Below, piece after piece: positions 24,128-36,400 of a stretch of 64,000 nt of DNA. Each line of letters opens with the position of its first letter. Position 1 is the first letter of the stretch. A model generated the notes under the pieces. It saw only the letters and a program-made list of their open reading frames with translations, made no database searches and had not been told where the DNA came from. The position numbers and the translations under genes were made by a program. Source of the DNA: Seison nebaliae (taxonomy: Eukaryota; Rotifera; Pararotatoria; Seisonacea; Seisonidae); contig JALJEE010001281.1 of assembly GCA_023231475.1 (NCBI GenBank), positions 1-64,000 on the forward strand. The letters run 5' to 3'.

Positions 24128-25113
24128 CTCATCGCCTAGCAGATGGTATCGACGATTAATCAAAGAGAATGTTACGTCATTTACATTATTGTAACGGAAC
24201 ATTATCGTACTAACTCCGTTGTCATGGTAACGAATGATGTTGATGATAATGATGATGTTCGATGGTAATGACGATAAGGATAATGATTCTTGTTTGGCGA
24301 AACAATTCTCTTACTCTACTCTTTCTCCTTCATCGTTTCTTCCCATCGTTTACGAACAAATATATTAAACTGAACATTTCGGGAAATTTCTCGAACGAAA
24401 CGATATTTCCTCCACAATAATTATATTCGTTCCTAACAAGTTTCTCCATTCGAACATCTTCTCTCTAAGGTGAACATTTCATCTTTATCCTTCACACATC
24501 CAATCTAAAACTCTCCATTTTAATCAGTTGAAATGGAACGTCTCGTCTCAGCAAATTATCTTTTTTCTTCTTCTATTTTTTTTTTCGTTAAATTTTTATC
24601 CTTTTTAAAATTGTATAGTTTCTTTCATAAAATTTTCCTGTTCTCCTACTGATTATCTTCCACCTGGAAACGATGAAAACGAACGATAAAATAAATCGAA
24701 ATGATATTTATCGATATATATAATAAATTCTAAGTTATCGATATGAGAATAGATAAATGAGAATTTCATTTAATAAAACTTCCATGTGACAACTACAACC
24801 GTGACAGGAATTTACATCATCATCGTTGCGGAACGGACGAATCAGCCAACCTGTTTTCGACGACTGTTCCTCTTCATGTTGTCAAGTAATTTCTTATCTG
24901 TATTTCTGTTATTTCTAATAAATTTGATAAGAATAATTTAATAATTCGATTGTTAATAGAATATTGATTTAGTTGATGGGAAGAAGTGTGATAGATGAGA
25001 ATTGCTGATAATTATTTTAGATAAGAACGCCCGATTGCTATTCATTCATTTATATTCATCGTGTGCTTCTTATGAGAATCGATTGGATGGTTGGAGGAAA
25101 TTAGGAGAAGTAA
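24128..25113. other. intergenic region with an X-box-like palindrome
   Basis: About 1 kb between the LRR gene and the coiled-coil gene, both on plus. It is AT-rich without coding signal. The palindromic motif at 24218-24231 is listed separately. Confidence 0.5.
24218..24231. promoter_or_regulatory. X-box-like motif GTTGTCATGGTAAC
   Basis: Fourteen-base imperfect palindrome matching the RFX-factor X-box (ideal GTTGCCATGGCAAC) at all but two positions. It lies 883 bp upstream of the coiled-coil gene at 25114. Two sister motifs occur at 31377 and 49305. Confidence 0.45.
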
Positions 25114-26523
25114 ATGAATTTCCAAAAACATAAAAATCATTTCGATGAATTTGATCAAAGACAAAGTCGTCTTTATACTATTGTGGATTGTAAAACGGAT
25201 TCATATCGTCTCTCTTTCACTGATATGTACAATGAGATTCTGAGAGCATTGAACGACGAATATTTACATTTGAAATTCATCAAAATTCCCTTACGAGCCA
25301 TCGATCAATTGAAATCGAAAGGAAATGTCAATTCTGATAATTTAGTAGATTGTTTAGATGAATGTAATCAGTTGAAGATGCAACTTACACTTCACCTTCG
25401 TCAAAGGAAGCAATTGGCACTCGTTGAACTACTATCAAATGGTCAGGATCAGAAATACACAAACATCATCGACCAAATCGTCCAATCGTTAAATGATGAA
25501 GAACGACGAGAAAATGTTGAGAAAAAATTAATAGAAAATTTAGTGAAAATTTCCGTTCCGATTGTCGAAGAGAAACAACAACCGAAAATGGAGAATGGTA
25601 AATTATCAATCTTCTTTGCCGAATTAGAGAAACTACGACAGGAATGTGACGAATTGAAACAGGAAAATATTCGTCTTTCTCGTCAGATCGAAGAGACTCG
25701 CTATCCATCAGAACTGCTCAAAAAAAAGACGAAAGATGAACCCAATAATATTTATTTGCAAATTAAAGTTCTAGAAGAATTTATTGCTCAATTACTATCT
25801 GAAAATCGAACTCTACAAACAATTGTCGAACATGGAAATCAATCGAACGAAAAAGAAATTGATAATAAGAAGAAAATTAAATTCGGTGGCGATTGTCGGT
25901 CAATTGCTTCATTGAGTAAACAAGTTGCTTTAGTGGCACGAAAGAAGTTCGATTATTCAGATGACGATCAATTATCAGTATTAAGGTTTTTGAATTTTTC
26001 GATTTTTTTCTTCATTTTCTTATTAGTTCTTCGAATGAAAATTTCGAGAAAATTTTGGAAGAAAAATATCAAAATTATCGAATAGAAAGTCAAAATAATT
26101 CGATTCCATCAGGTATTGATTTGAATAAATTGCAATTGAATGGACGAATGTCCAAACTCAATTTAAATGCTTTGTTGCAATTACTTTTGAAAGATTTACA
26201 TCGAATCGTTAAATCGGTAAAAATCCGTTTGGATGGAATTGAAGATCAGAATGAGAGAAAATTTTTAAAAGATATTCTTCATCGAATTATGAAAATTTAC
26301 GAGAAGAATATTCATTTTCATGAGACATCCGAACAATTCGCATTGAGTCAACTCACTCAAATTAAACAACTTCAGAAAAAGTTGTACAATCGAGACATTA
26401 TACTCGATCGGACGCTAAAGCGATTGATGGTTACCATTTCATTATTTTCATGTTTTCCTCAATTCTCTCAACTTCCAGTTTATCAATCATGAACGTGAAA
26501 GTTTATTGAATAAGATAATTTGA
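25114..26523 (+). CDS. coiled-coil protein, unknown
   Basis: Three exons (25114-25985, 26027-26429, 26479-26523) give 439 residues, and all phases agree. No family recognised. Heptad-rich segments lie at about residues 80-160 and 165-250 (ELEKLRQECDELKQENIRLS and IYLQIKVLEEFIAQLLSENR). A mostly helical C-terminal part follows, including LNALLQLLLKDLHRIVKSVK and DRTLKRLMFINHERESLLNK. The last exon is only 15 codons and was placed by the conserved GTT donor, a good acceptor and an open frame to TGA. There is no signal peptide or membrane segment, so it is probably cytoplasmic or centrosomal. An X-box-like motif upstream hints at a ciliary or centrosomal role, but this is weak. Confidence 0.75.
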
Positions 26524-26808
26524 TGAGAAAGAATGGTGAATATAAAATGGTTTTTATACACAGGAGAAAGAATCAAAACTTTTTTTTTTGTAAATTAAAT
26601 TAAAAGTGGAATTTTGTTCAGTTCATATGTTGTTGTTGGAAAAAAAATTATTTGAATCTCTTTCGTTTTCCAAACCGTCTTCATTTACGGAGAATTGTGT
26701 GAAAATATTGTTAATTTTCAAATTTCTTTGAGAAATAGAAAATCCAAGCAATTTCTCAGAAGTGAAATACTCTGGAAATTGGGAAATGTACAGGAATGTT
26801 GAGATTGA

Positions 26809-29142
26809 TTATAGAAGGAGCAATATAATTTGTAATAGAATTGACGAAAAGGAAAATGAAATGAGAATGGCAGAAGAACAAAATTGTTCGTCCAATGATT
26901 CGATTAGAGTGATATGTGATCGATTTAACATTTGAGCAATTGTTGCCGATCGATCAATGGAAATGAGACGAGTAGTCGAATCGTCGAACATGAGATCAGG
27001 ATAAGCCAAAGGAGAATTAAACATTCCAAATTTGTCTTTTAATTTACTTCCGAAATACTGTTGTCCGTAAGCCAAAAGATTCCATGTGTGAGCAATGGAA
27101 GCGACAGAAATATTTCGTGCCATCATTACGAATTTACCCGGAATTTTTCCAAAATTACATTCTCGATATTCCGAATAATTTCTCCTTCTACCATTAGGAC
27201 AAATGAGTTCGAAGTCGAGTGCTCTCAAATTTCTTGCCCATTCCTCCGAGTTCCTTCCATCAGTGTTTGGTCGAATGGTATCATGTCTGGTTATGGCGAT
27301 ATCACCTTTCATCTCAGCTAAACAACGGAAAGCACCACGATAACCATAATATAATTCGCGTTGAGAACGATGACAATAATCGCCACCTTTCGATCGACAT
27401 TGAGAACATAACGATCTAGAATTGGTTCCAAACGGATTATAATTATTAGAAAGAATTCCAGGAACACAACTCCGATCGAAATATTCGCCAGCTGCTTTCC
27501 CGATACTACATTCGAAATCGTCTTGCAGATAAATTTCTTGTCGTTCAATTAAGTAATTTAGGAAGACATACCATCCACCCAAACTGGATGATGATGGTGC
27601 ACAAAGTCTTTTACCTCTCAAATTGAAAACGTTCGTTGCCAAATCTTCTCGTCTCGCAATCACTACTACATAAAATTCAGAATCATCAATATATAATTCT
27701 CTTGCGACTGGTTTCAAATCAAATCGTTTCTCGGCGACATACGCGTCAGCAGCGTCAACCGTTATAACATCAGCCACACCATCACGAACACGTTTAATAC
27801 AATCGATTGCATCGACTCCAATTTGTTGACAATCGATTGATGGTTTGATATTCTTCTCATTAAAAATTTCACTCATTTCTTCACATTTCCGTTGTGCATA
27901 ATATGAAGTTGTACACCAGGAAATTTGTGAAATTTCACATGATGCCATCGATGACAGATCGTTAAGTAGAGCTTTGGATAAGACTTTATTGTAGACGAAT
28001 AAACTGCCCAAATCAACGATGTTATTCGATGTATCATGAAAGAGAAGATTAATAAATGAATTTTCATCATCATCTTGATATTGAATGGATGAGAATAAAT
28101 TGAAATTACGATCAGAATTCTCACCGAAATATTTTACTAATAATTGAAGTGTTTCTCGATATAATTTTTGACGTGATGATGGCGTGTCATAAGAAGTGAC
28201 GATGAAATTCGGTTGAGTAATTCCCCAAAAACATTTGTGGACATCTAATAAATTTACTCGTCGACCATTTACACAAAGTAATTCGTATCGGGAGAAATCC
28301 GTTCCATTGAATTTCAATTTCTCTTGCAAATTCACATCGTCTTTCAATCGAATTAAAATTTCATAATTCATGAAAGCAATATCACTATCGTTTCTCGTCA
28401 AACAACGGAATGCACCGATATCATCATAATATGGTTCGTTGTAAGTCGACGAACAGAATGAAGAGCCAACTCGTCCTTTACATAATTTGCAAGTGGATGA
28501 TGGATTATTTCCCATCGGATTGAAAATATTACTCAATGAATCTGGTGCACACATATCATCGAAATGAGATGCGGCACTTCGAATTATATTGTTACAATCG
28601 ACGATATTTAGACAATTATTTTGAATTAATCTTGCCATTGGATAAATCCATCCACCAGCTGTCCACACACCTGAATGACAAGAACGAATCTTTCTCAAAC
28701 ATTTATCGATGGGTCGATTCTTGTGAACGACAGCAACCGAATAATAACCAGGAATCTTCTCATTCACCAGATATTGATCACTGATCGATTCTTGTGAAAT
28801 TGCCACCAAATAATGAAACTTACCCGCTATGTACATGTGACCAGGTTCGATGGATAATAAATCAGCTTCTTTTCGTTGAATCGCTTCAATGCAATGGAGT
28901 TTACTCTCATAAATTTTTGTGCAATTTATTTGCACATCTAATTCGATCATTTTCTCTTCTCTCAATTGTTCGAAAGCGTCAGACATCGCGTAACATTTCT
29001 GACTCTCCGCTTCATTAATGACACACCATCTAATCGTTCGTCTCTCCTCATTAGTAGTACCATATTCAATCGATATACAAATGAAATAAATGAGAATAAT
29101 TGTGAGGATAAATAAATGATAATTTGAGAAAGTTATCTGCAT
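26809..29142 (-). CDS. two-lobed transferrin-like protein, GPI-type, iron ligands degraded
   Basis: Single-exon, 777 residues. The signal peptide is LFILTIILIYFICISIEYG. Two transferrin lobes (about 35-385 and 395-740) share paired cysteines and the GAFRCL block. The extreme C-terminus is hydrophobic (ISFSFSSILLQIILLLL), typical of a melanotransferrin-like GPI anchor. Iron sites are damaged. In the N-lobe, Glu99 stands where Asp is expected and the Tyr before xGAF is Asp241. The His position is Phe313, and the anion-binding Thr/Arg of CHTGLGRTAG reads CHSGVWTAG. In the C-lobe, Asp (VDAADAY) and Tyr (YYGYRGAF) remain, but the His site is Lys and the anion loop is CAPSSSSLGG. Tyr133/134 (GYYSVAVV) is kept. 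So it probably does not bind iron with carbonate. Insect Tsf2-type proteins act at septate junctions, a possible alternative role. Confidence 0.9.
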   Translation of the reverse strand: MQITFSNYHLFILTIILIYFICISIEYGTTNEERRTIRWCVINEAESQKCYAMSDAFEQLREEKMIELDVQINCTKIYESKLHCIEAIQRKEADLLSIEPGHMYIAGKFHYLVAISQESISDQYLVNEKIPGYYSVAVVHKNRPIDKCLRKIRSCHSGVWTAGGWIYPMARLIQNNCLNIVDCNNIIRSAASHFDDMCAPDSLSNIFNPMGNNPSSTCKLCKGRVGSSFCSSTYNEPYYDDIGAFRCLTRNDSDIAFMNYEILIRLKDDVNLQEKLKFNGTDFSRYELLCVNGRRVNLLDVHKCFWGITQPNFIVTSYDTPSSRQKLYRETLQLLVKYFGENSDRNFNLFSSIQYQDDDENSFINLLFHDTSNNIVDLGSLFVYNKVLSKALLNDLSSMASCEISQISWCTTSYYAQRKCEEMSEIFNEKNIKPSIDCQQIGVDAIDCIKRVRDGVADVITVDAADAYVAEKRFDLKPVARELYIDDSEFYVVVIARREDLATNVFNLRGKRLCAPSSSSLGGWYVFLNYLIERQEIYLQDDFECSIGKAAGEYFDRSCVPGILSNNYNPFGTNSRSLCSQCRSKGGDYCHRSQRELYYGYRGAFRCLAEMKGDIAITRHDTIRPNTDGRNSEEWARNLRALDFELICPNGRRRNYSEYRECNFGKIPGKFVMMARNISVASIAHTWNLLAYGQQYFGSKLKDKFGMFNSPLAYPDLMFDDSTTRLISIDRSATIAQMLNRSHITLIESLDEQFCSSAILISFSFSSILLQIILLLL

Positions 29143-29762
29143 TTTTTTTTTCGTTTAAACTTTTTTTGAATTTTTACCACAATCTCATTTCATTTTCTTT
29201 TACTTTTTCAATTCAGCTTAACTTTTCAATCAACTCTCTTCTTTATTCTCCTCTTATAAAATTATTTATAAAATATCTAAAATTCATATCTAAAATAAAA
29301 TTATAAGAATGACGAATTCTTTTACAAACAATAACAACAACTAGACTAGTTCCATATTAATTTTTGTTTTATTAAATTAGATTTATTAAAGAAATTAAAT
29401 TGAATACTTTTTTCAAAATGAAATGAATAAAAATAACAATAAAATCATTGATTGGCGATGTGATCAATCTTCCGCACTCGAAAGGAGATAAAACCATTTC
29501 TCCATTTGACGAATGATAATGAAAATGGGAAGAAAATATCTATGAGAGATGGATGTCGCAATTGTGATTATGTAATAAGAGAGAATTAATAAAAAATAAA
29601 ATGAAATCGTTTTAATTTCCTTCCGTTCCTCCAACTTCAAAAAAGTTCTATTCTTTTTTTTTTATAAGAAATCTCGTTCTGAGGAAAATTGTAAGTTGAG
29701 AGTTTTTCTTTTGGTTCGAAAGATGAAATGAAATTTGTAAGCAGATCGGAATCTTTGTGAGG
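29143..29762. other. intergenic
   Basis: AT-rich spacer of 620 bp between the transferrin start and the BAP31 stop, both minus. It should hold the transferrin promoter and BAP31 3' UTR. No element recognised. Confidence 0.5.
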
Positions 29763-30653
29763 TTAATCGTCCTTCTTATTTCCGTCTCCAAACTAAAGAG
29801 AATGATGATGAGAGAGAAATTGAATAAAGAAACTTCAGTTTTGTCGATTATTCGATCGAATTCTTCGGCGACTCCTTTCGCTTGTTTCTTCAACGTGTCG
29901 ATATCGATATCCTTCTTTTCTAAAACTATCGGAGAGAAAATTGAATAAAAATAATTGAGAATTTTCTTAACGTTCTTTCAATGATTCGATTTCTTCGACT
30001 TTCGCTTTGACGACGTCACTCATATCGGATTGGTCGAGATAAGCTTCTGCTGCTTTTGTCGCTTGATTCGCCTGTTTCTCCATTGCATCATATCTCGCTT
30101 GCATTTTACTGTTATCAATCAACAATTGAGTGACACGTCGAATTACACTGAAATTTGTTCATTGAATTGAGATAGAGATAAAGAGGAAACTAACAACCAA
30201 AGATATAAAGCAAATCCAGAAATATAGAGATTGCGTTGTGCTCGAAATAGTTTGAGATGGAGAGTTGTGTCAATCTCTTGAACTAATTTTAAATTCGCTT
30301 GTTGTTGTTTATCGGCACTCATAGATAGACCATTATATTTCCATATTTCTCTAACCGCATCTAATGGAAAAATGAAAATTTTTGAAAGGAATAAAATTGA
30401 AACCGGCAAACAGAACAAAAAAGGCGACAATGACCACTTTGAAGAAAAAGTCGATTGAACGATTGACATTTTTAGCGAAATTTGATTGGAACAGTTTACT
30501 CCATCTTAATAAATGAAAAGAGATTGAATTGAATTGAATTGAAATGAAGAAGAAGAATGACCTGGTGGCTGATATGAAAGGGAGAAGTAAAATGAAAACT
30601 ACAATTATTTCCGTGTAAAGGAAATAGGCAGCGAATGTCCATTGGATTGACAT
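29763..30653 (-). CDS. BCAP31: B-cell receptor-associated protein 31/29 homologue (ER)
   Basis: ER membrane chaperone/export receptor, six exons: 30653-30562, 30504-30404, 30360-30195, 30147-29972, 29925-29834, 29792-29763; 218 residues (human BAP31 is 246). Three N-terminal membrane helices begin with MSIQWTFAAYFLYTEIIVV, close to human MSLQWTAVATFLYAE. DAVREIWKYNGL and HLKLFRAQRNLYISGFAL are nearly family-invariant. A C-terminal coiled coil follows (MQARYDAMEKQANQATKAAE and KGVAEEFDRIIDKTE). The last, 10-codon exon encodes FGDGNKKDD, giving a dilysine KKxx ER-retrieval signal equivalent to KKEE of vertebrates. Caspase sites were not assessed. It starts 327 bp from the divergent microprotein. 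Confidence 0.95.
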
Positions 30654-30980
30654 TTCTCCTTGATCTTGTAATGGAAAGATAGAAAGAATTTTATGATTAT
30701 TTTAATTTCTTGTCTTTTAGAGAAATTTGATAATGTATTGAAGGAAAGAAATAGTTATTTGTAATCAGCGAATATGATGTCCGTTCATAAAAAGGAGAAT
30801 ATGTAATAGTTGGAATAGGAGAATATATATTAGTCGTAATAAGAGAAGATATTATTCATTCAATAAAATTAAGAGAGAATAAGTGGAGTTCAAAATGAAT
30901 ATTCAAATTATAAGTTTTATAAAACGATTGAGCTCAAACTGTCCCACTTCGTCACATTTGATAAATATTTCTTTTATTAA

Positions 30981-31133
30981 ATGGATGACTTTCAATTACC
31001 GACATTACTCTATTTACTATTAGACAATGCTGGAAATGTGGTACTACTAAGTATACTGGGAGTGATTGTATTGATTATGTTAGGCGCGTGGCTGGTGTAT
31101 GTCGTTCGACATTATAAACGGACAATATCATAA
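30981..31133 (+). CDS. 50-residue single-pass membrane microprotein
   Basis: Small ORF of 51 codons with an ATG and a clear stop. The N-terminus is acidic and amphipathic (MDDFQLPTLLYLLLDNAGNV), followed by a long hydrophobic helix (VLLSILGVIVLIMLGAWLVYVV) and a basic tail (RHYKRTIS). The acidic outside/basic inside layout and the DNAGN linker look like a regulated small membrane protein, not chance. Codons are more GC-rich and less Asn/Lys-biased than the surrounding DNA. It lies between divergent BAP31 (327 bp) and the convergent ERC 3' end. I do not recognise the family; small regulators of ER calcium pumps and small subunits of membrane complexes have this shape. A 5' non-coding exon is possible. 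Confidence 0.7.
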   Translation: MDDFQLPTLLYLLLDNAGNVVLLSILGVIVLIMLGAWLVYVVRHYKRTIS

Positions 31134-31796
31134 CCGATGATATTCTTTCCTTCTCCCTTTTTTCATACCAACTCATAATATAGTGGATCTATGTCAGATA
31201 AAAGTTCTTGATGTGAATAGACAGTAATTTATTATCTTTTCTTCTCATTTCCATATGTTAATAAAGTATGATCTTATAAATCGACAAGTACTTCGACAGA
31301 TACTTCGATAAGTATTTCGACAACTAGTTCTAAGGGAAATAGTTTAGAAGGAAATTGATTTATATAACCCAAACTCGTTGTCATGACAACGGGATGAAAA
31401 TAGTAAAACTTTAGTTGTGATTCTTTAATAATTTAATATGACTCCCCCAAAATAAAATGAGGAAATGAAAAAATGGACAAATGGTATGAAAGAGTTACAT
31501 AATAAATACAATTTTCATTATATTGATAGAAAGTGAAACGGTTAGAACGAATTGAAATTGCATGAAGTGAAATCGAACTGAATAATCTCCAATTTTTCTC
31601 GACGTTTAGATGACTAGATTCCATTCCCATTAAGATGAAGCAGATATTCTACGTCCCATACAACTTTCCTCACATCCAATTTGAGGAAACTAGTTTGACG
31701 ACGATTATTATCGATTTGGGTTTGAAGTGTAGAAAGTTTCTTTCCGAATCCAATTGTTCCCTGTCAAGTTTTTTTTGTATTCTGACAATGTTCTTA
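31134..31796. other. intergenic between convergent genes
   Basis: Holds 3' UTRs of the microprotein and ERC. Contains a short degenerate repeat around 31,280-31,330 (units like cgacaagtacttcgacagat) and an X-box-like perfect palindrome at 31,376-31,391. Confidence 0.5.
31377..31390. promoter_or_regulatory. X-box-like palindrome GTTGTCATGACAAC
   Basis: A perfect palindrome (16 bp with flanking C/G) differing from the ideal RFX X-box at one position in each half. It lies 400 bp 5' of no known start, between two convergent genes, so its function here is uncertain. Confidence 0.4.
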
Positions 31797-33396
31797 TTAA
31801 GCATAAATTCCATCTTCATCATTATCGAAGTTAATCGTTGGAATGTTCTTCAGAACATTCTCAGAATCTTGAGCGATCTTCATACGGAAAGTTTGGAGTG
31901 TCTTCAATTTCTCATGAAGATTCAAATTGTCGTCAGTCAAACGCTGAATCTCTCGACGTTCATGCGGTTCTTTCATTCGTTTCTCTTCCAAGAAAGCTAT
32001 TCGCTCATCTTTATCAGATATGTCTCTCAATAAACTTTCTTGGAGGGAGACCATCAAATTATTCAATTCTTCAACTCTCAACTTTTCCGTTTTTTCAATT
32101 TGTTTGAAATGGAGAGACATGTCCTGTTGTAATTTGCGAACGACACTAAAAGAGACAATTCCATCGGAAGCCGAACCGTCATTGTCGTTCATGGAAAGTT
32201 TCTTCAATTTCTCCAATTCTTCTTGAAGCGATTTCATTTGACGTTGAATACTTTCAATTTTCTTATCCCGTTTTTCTAATTCTTTCCGATTCTTTTCCAT
32301 TTCTTTCTTTTGTTCTACTTCCCGTTCTGCGGTCACATTAAAACTGTCACATAAAGCCGCTTCCAATTCCTCGATACGACGTTCACGCTCAGTAATGGTA
32401 CGTTGTAAATTGCCGTTCGGATCTACTTCCTCTTTCGACATCGGCTCAATTTGTTCTTGTAATTGTTCGATTTTCACTTGAGCCTTTTCTAACGATTCGA
32501 CGAGCGAATGATTCTCTTCTCCGAAATCATTCCGTTCCTTCGTCATCGATTGTAACTGATTTTGAAGATTTTGTTTCTCACTCATCAACATATCGAATCG
32601 AGTGGATATATTCTCTTTCTCGTTGTTCAATAATGAAATTTCATTCGATAACTTCTCATTCTCGTGTGTCAATTGTTCCAATTGTTCGTTTAAAGAATCA
32701 TAATTCACCGAGGTAGAACTTAGACAACTTGAAGTATCAGTTATATCTCTTGATATCGCACTATCACTACTACTTGATATGGTGGTTGGTGTGATTAACG
32801 TTCGTTCAGCTTCATCATCCTCCGACGTACACGTTCCATTATCAATCATTTGTACTTTTTTATTTTGTTCTTCATTCTGCTGTTGTTGTTGTTGTTGATG
32901 ATGATGTTGTTGATGATGATGTTGTAATTGATACCAAGCATCATTGTTGTTATTGTTGTTATTATTATTATCTTCATCGCGACAACCAGTAATGAATTGT
33001 TGTCGTTGTTGATGATTCTCTTGTTGGAGACGAATTATTTGTTGTTGCAACTCTTGTATTTGTTGTTGAGCGGCATGCGCTTCTCGTTCACGTTCGTCAC
33101 GAAGAACATCATAAGATGAAACACATTCATTGATATGTCTCTCCTTTTCCAATAACTTCTGTTGTAATTGTTTCACTTGAGTATCCTTCGCTGTCAATTC
33201 TCGATGAAGACGAACAATTTCTTGTTCGAATTGATTAATCTTTTGTTGATGTAATCGATTCGTATTCGATCGCATCGATTGTGATAATTGATCATTCTTC
33301 TCAATATCTTCTCAATTGAATGAAATTTGAATAATGTAAATTAGTTGTAAAATATTAACCTGATTCCAATTTATTTTGTTTATTATCATTCAACGA

Positions 33397-33430
<34 letters not shown>

Positions 33431-36400
33431 GAGGAAATAGATTGAGATTCATTATTATTCAATTTCACCAGATCATCATTCGACGAATATTTATTTAATT
33501 GCTGTTGTTGTTGCTGTTGGACTTGTTGTTGTTGTTGTTGTTGCTGTTGTAATATTTCCAGACTTGATGCCATTATTTGTTGTTGATTGTTACTGGTAGA
33601 TAAGGCATTGATTGCTGATCGTAATTGATGTTGCAATTCTTCTCGTTGTCGAATGACGAGATGTAATTCATTCTGTAATTGTCGAACCTCTTCCGAGCAT
33701 TTCTCCGCTTCAAATCTCCATTTATCAGCTTCTTCACCATGATCCGAATGTTGTGCTAATAACACAGCCGTCCTAGTACTCTAATAAGAAATGGGTTGAA
33801 AAATTTTAAAAGGAGAAAAATGAAATTCACCTCCTCAATTCGTTGTTTGAGATGATTATGATGTTTCTGAGCTTGAAGGATCTGTTCCTGTAATAGAGAA
33901 GTTCTCGTTCTCACATGATGTAATTCCTGTTCTCTATCTTGGAGTTGCTCTTCCAAATTTTCGATTTTTCTTTGCATCACTGCTATCTTACGGTCTAAAT
34001 TACGATTTCAATTATGATCAAATCGAATTGAGGAAAATTAACCTTTTATTTCCAAATGATCACGCAATTCAACGATTTCCGTTTCTCGTTGAAATTTCTC
34101 GATTTGAATTGCTTGAATATTCTGATTTTTTTGTTCGATCAATGTATCTTTCTCTCGAACTCGTAATCGAATATCATTCACTTCTCCTTGAATAATATCA
34201 GCTTGTTGTTCTCGATTATGGATCGCTTCTTTCAACACCGACACATAATGTTGTAGATCGTTCTCCTTACTATCCAGTGCTTCAATTTTCGTTGATAATG
34301 CCATCACTTCTCTTTCCTTCTTCATCAGACAACATTTCACGTTTTCATGCTGAAAACAATTTCATTAAACAGTTTAAATAATTAGAAAGAAAGAGATTCT
34401 AAACTTTCTCTTTCCAATATTTCTCCATGTTTCTCAGTTGTATCAATTGCATATTAAGCGAACTCTCATCTAAACTAGTTAATTCGTTATCTAAAATATC
34501 AAAAAGATTGTTTCCAAACGAGAAATTAATGAATAAAGAATGAACCTTCGAGACCAAATGCTGAATGTAAAGTCAATTTGGAGATTGATTGACAATTCGA
34601 ATTATTGTTTAGATTAAGTTTCTGGAATGTTTGTAATTCGCGATGGGATTCGATCAATTGTTGTTGTGTGTCGGCAAGCTTCTGTGTCAGTTTATTCTCC
34701 TTATCGCTATGTAGATCAACCAATTGTTTCATCTATCACACCAAGAAGATTGGTTTAATTAAATTTAATGAAAAATCGGAACTTGTGATTCGTATTGTCG
34801 TTGTCGATCTTGGCACGATTGAACGATGCCTTGAACAGTGGACAATTGCGATTCGAGAACTTGAATTTTTGCATCTTTATTTTGCAGGAGATGTTGGTAA
34901 CCATCAACATTTTGCATGTTATTTTGCAATAATTTCAGCGCATCGGATTGCGCGCGATATTCCTCTAATAATTTTTGAGCACTTTGTAATTCCTATTAGA
35001 ATTTTCATAATTCATGCACATAATTCAAAGGAGAAAATTTGAACCTTTTCGATATGTAACATCTCTTCTGCTTTCTCCTTGATCGTCGCCTTAATTTGAG
35101 GTGATTGTTGCTCAAGTTCCTTTTCATTTACACAACCATTCTCCAACTTAATAAGTTCGATCTATTAATAAAAAATTATCGATTTAAAAAAAGTTTTATT
35201 TATAATTATATATAAATGATGACGAATTAAAATAATTACTGGAATAATCATTCAATCATTCTGAGAATTAACTATTAGTTAAACTAGTAGTAGAAACATA
35301 CATTTCATTTCCTAATAAATCCATCTTATTCATCTCACAACTTTATTTTCACAAATTTCTCACATACCGTCAAATATTAACCTAACGAAAATGCTCCCAA
35401 CAATGTTCCCCAAACAATTCTCATTGATAAGATGATTGATAAGTAGATTTCGATTGAAAATGATTTTTATAAAAAATTTAATAATTTTTGTTTATTCTAA
35501 TATCGACATTTCTCTAACAAGTAGAGATTTTGCATTCTTTTTTTCCCTTCACCATATACATCATGATGATTAGAATAAATGTCTTTTCCGTATCTGTGTC
35601 CTATTATCAGAAATGACAATAATTTCTCTTTATTATTTTCTTCTATAAAAATGTTATTTTGTAATAAATTCCTTCTACGTAGATACACTGACGATGATGA
35701 TCAATCGAATGACATATGTACATTGGTAGTGGAACTAATAATGGAAATTATCCATTTTATTATGGAAATAAATATTTATTTTTTATTTCTTTTCCCTCAA
35801 ATTTTTCCCCAATATATCAATACTATATTTCTTTCAAATATTTTCTTCCTTTTCCCAATCACATCGTCATAATGATACAACATTATTTGTATCATTATCA
35901 ATATATTATCATTATCTGTGCATACAAATGGCTTAATGCATAAGTGCATCATATATGCAGAGGAACTGCACATAATTCATTATATAATTGATCGATTGAA
36001 TCAAAGAAACGGAGCAGACAACATCACTACTTTCGTAAGTTATAGGTGACAATAAAATACGTTGTTCAGCGCACAAGATCTACACACGATGGAAGTATAG
36101 TTGGTGTGTATACTATGAAAGTACAGGTCATGAAACGATAGATATACAGGATTATTTCATCGAGTTTATGGAGATCAATATCGAAAATAAAATTTTCAAA
36201 TAAATGCCAACACAATTGGTAACCTAATATAGATCATTCTGATGAATAACATAGATTCTTATCGTATAAGATTGGATATATTCCTCTCTCCACTTCCACA
36301 TGTTTAAGTGACACGGTTAACGAACTGAACAAAGTGTCGCCGTAACGAATTGAAAGAATGGACTTTAATATAATAAAGAACAAAAATATTCTCTCCGTAC

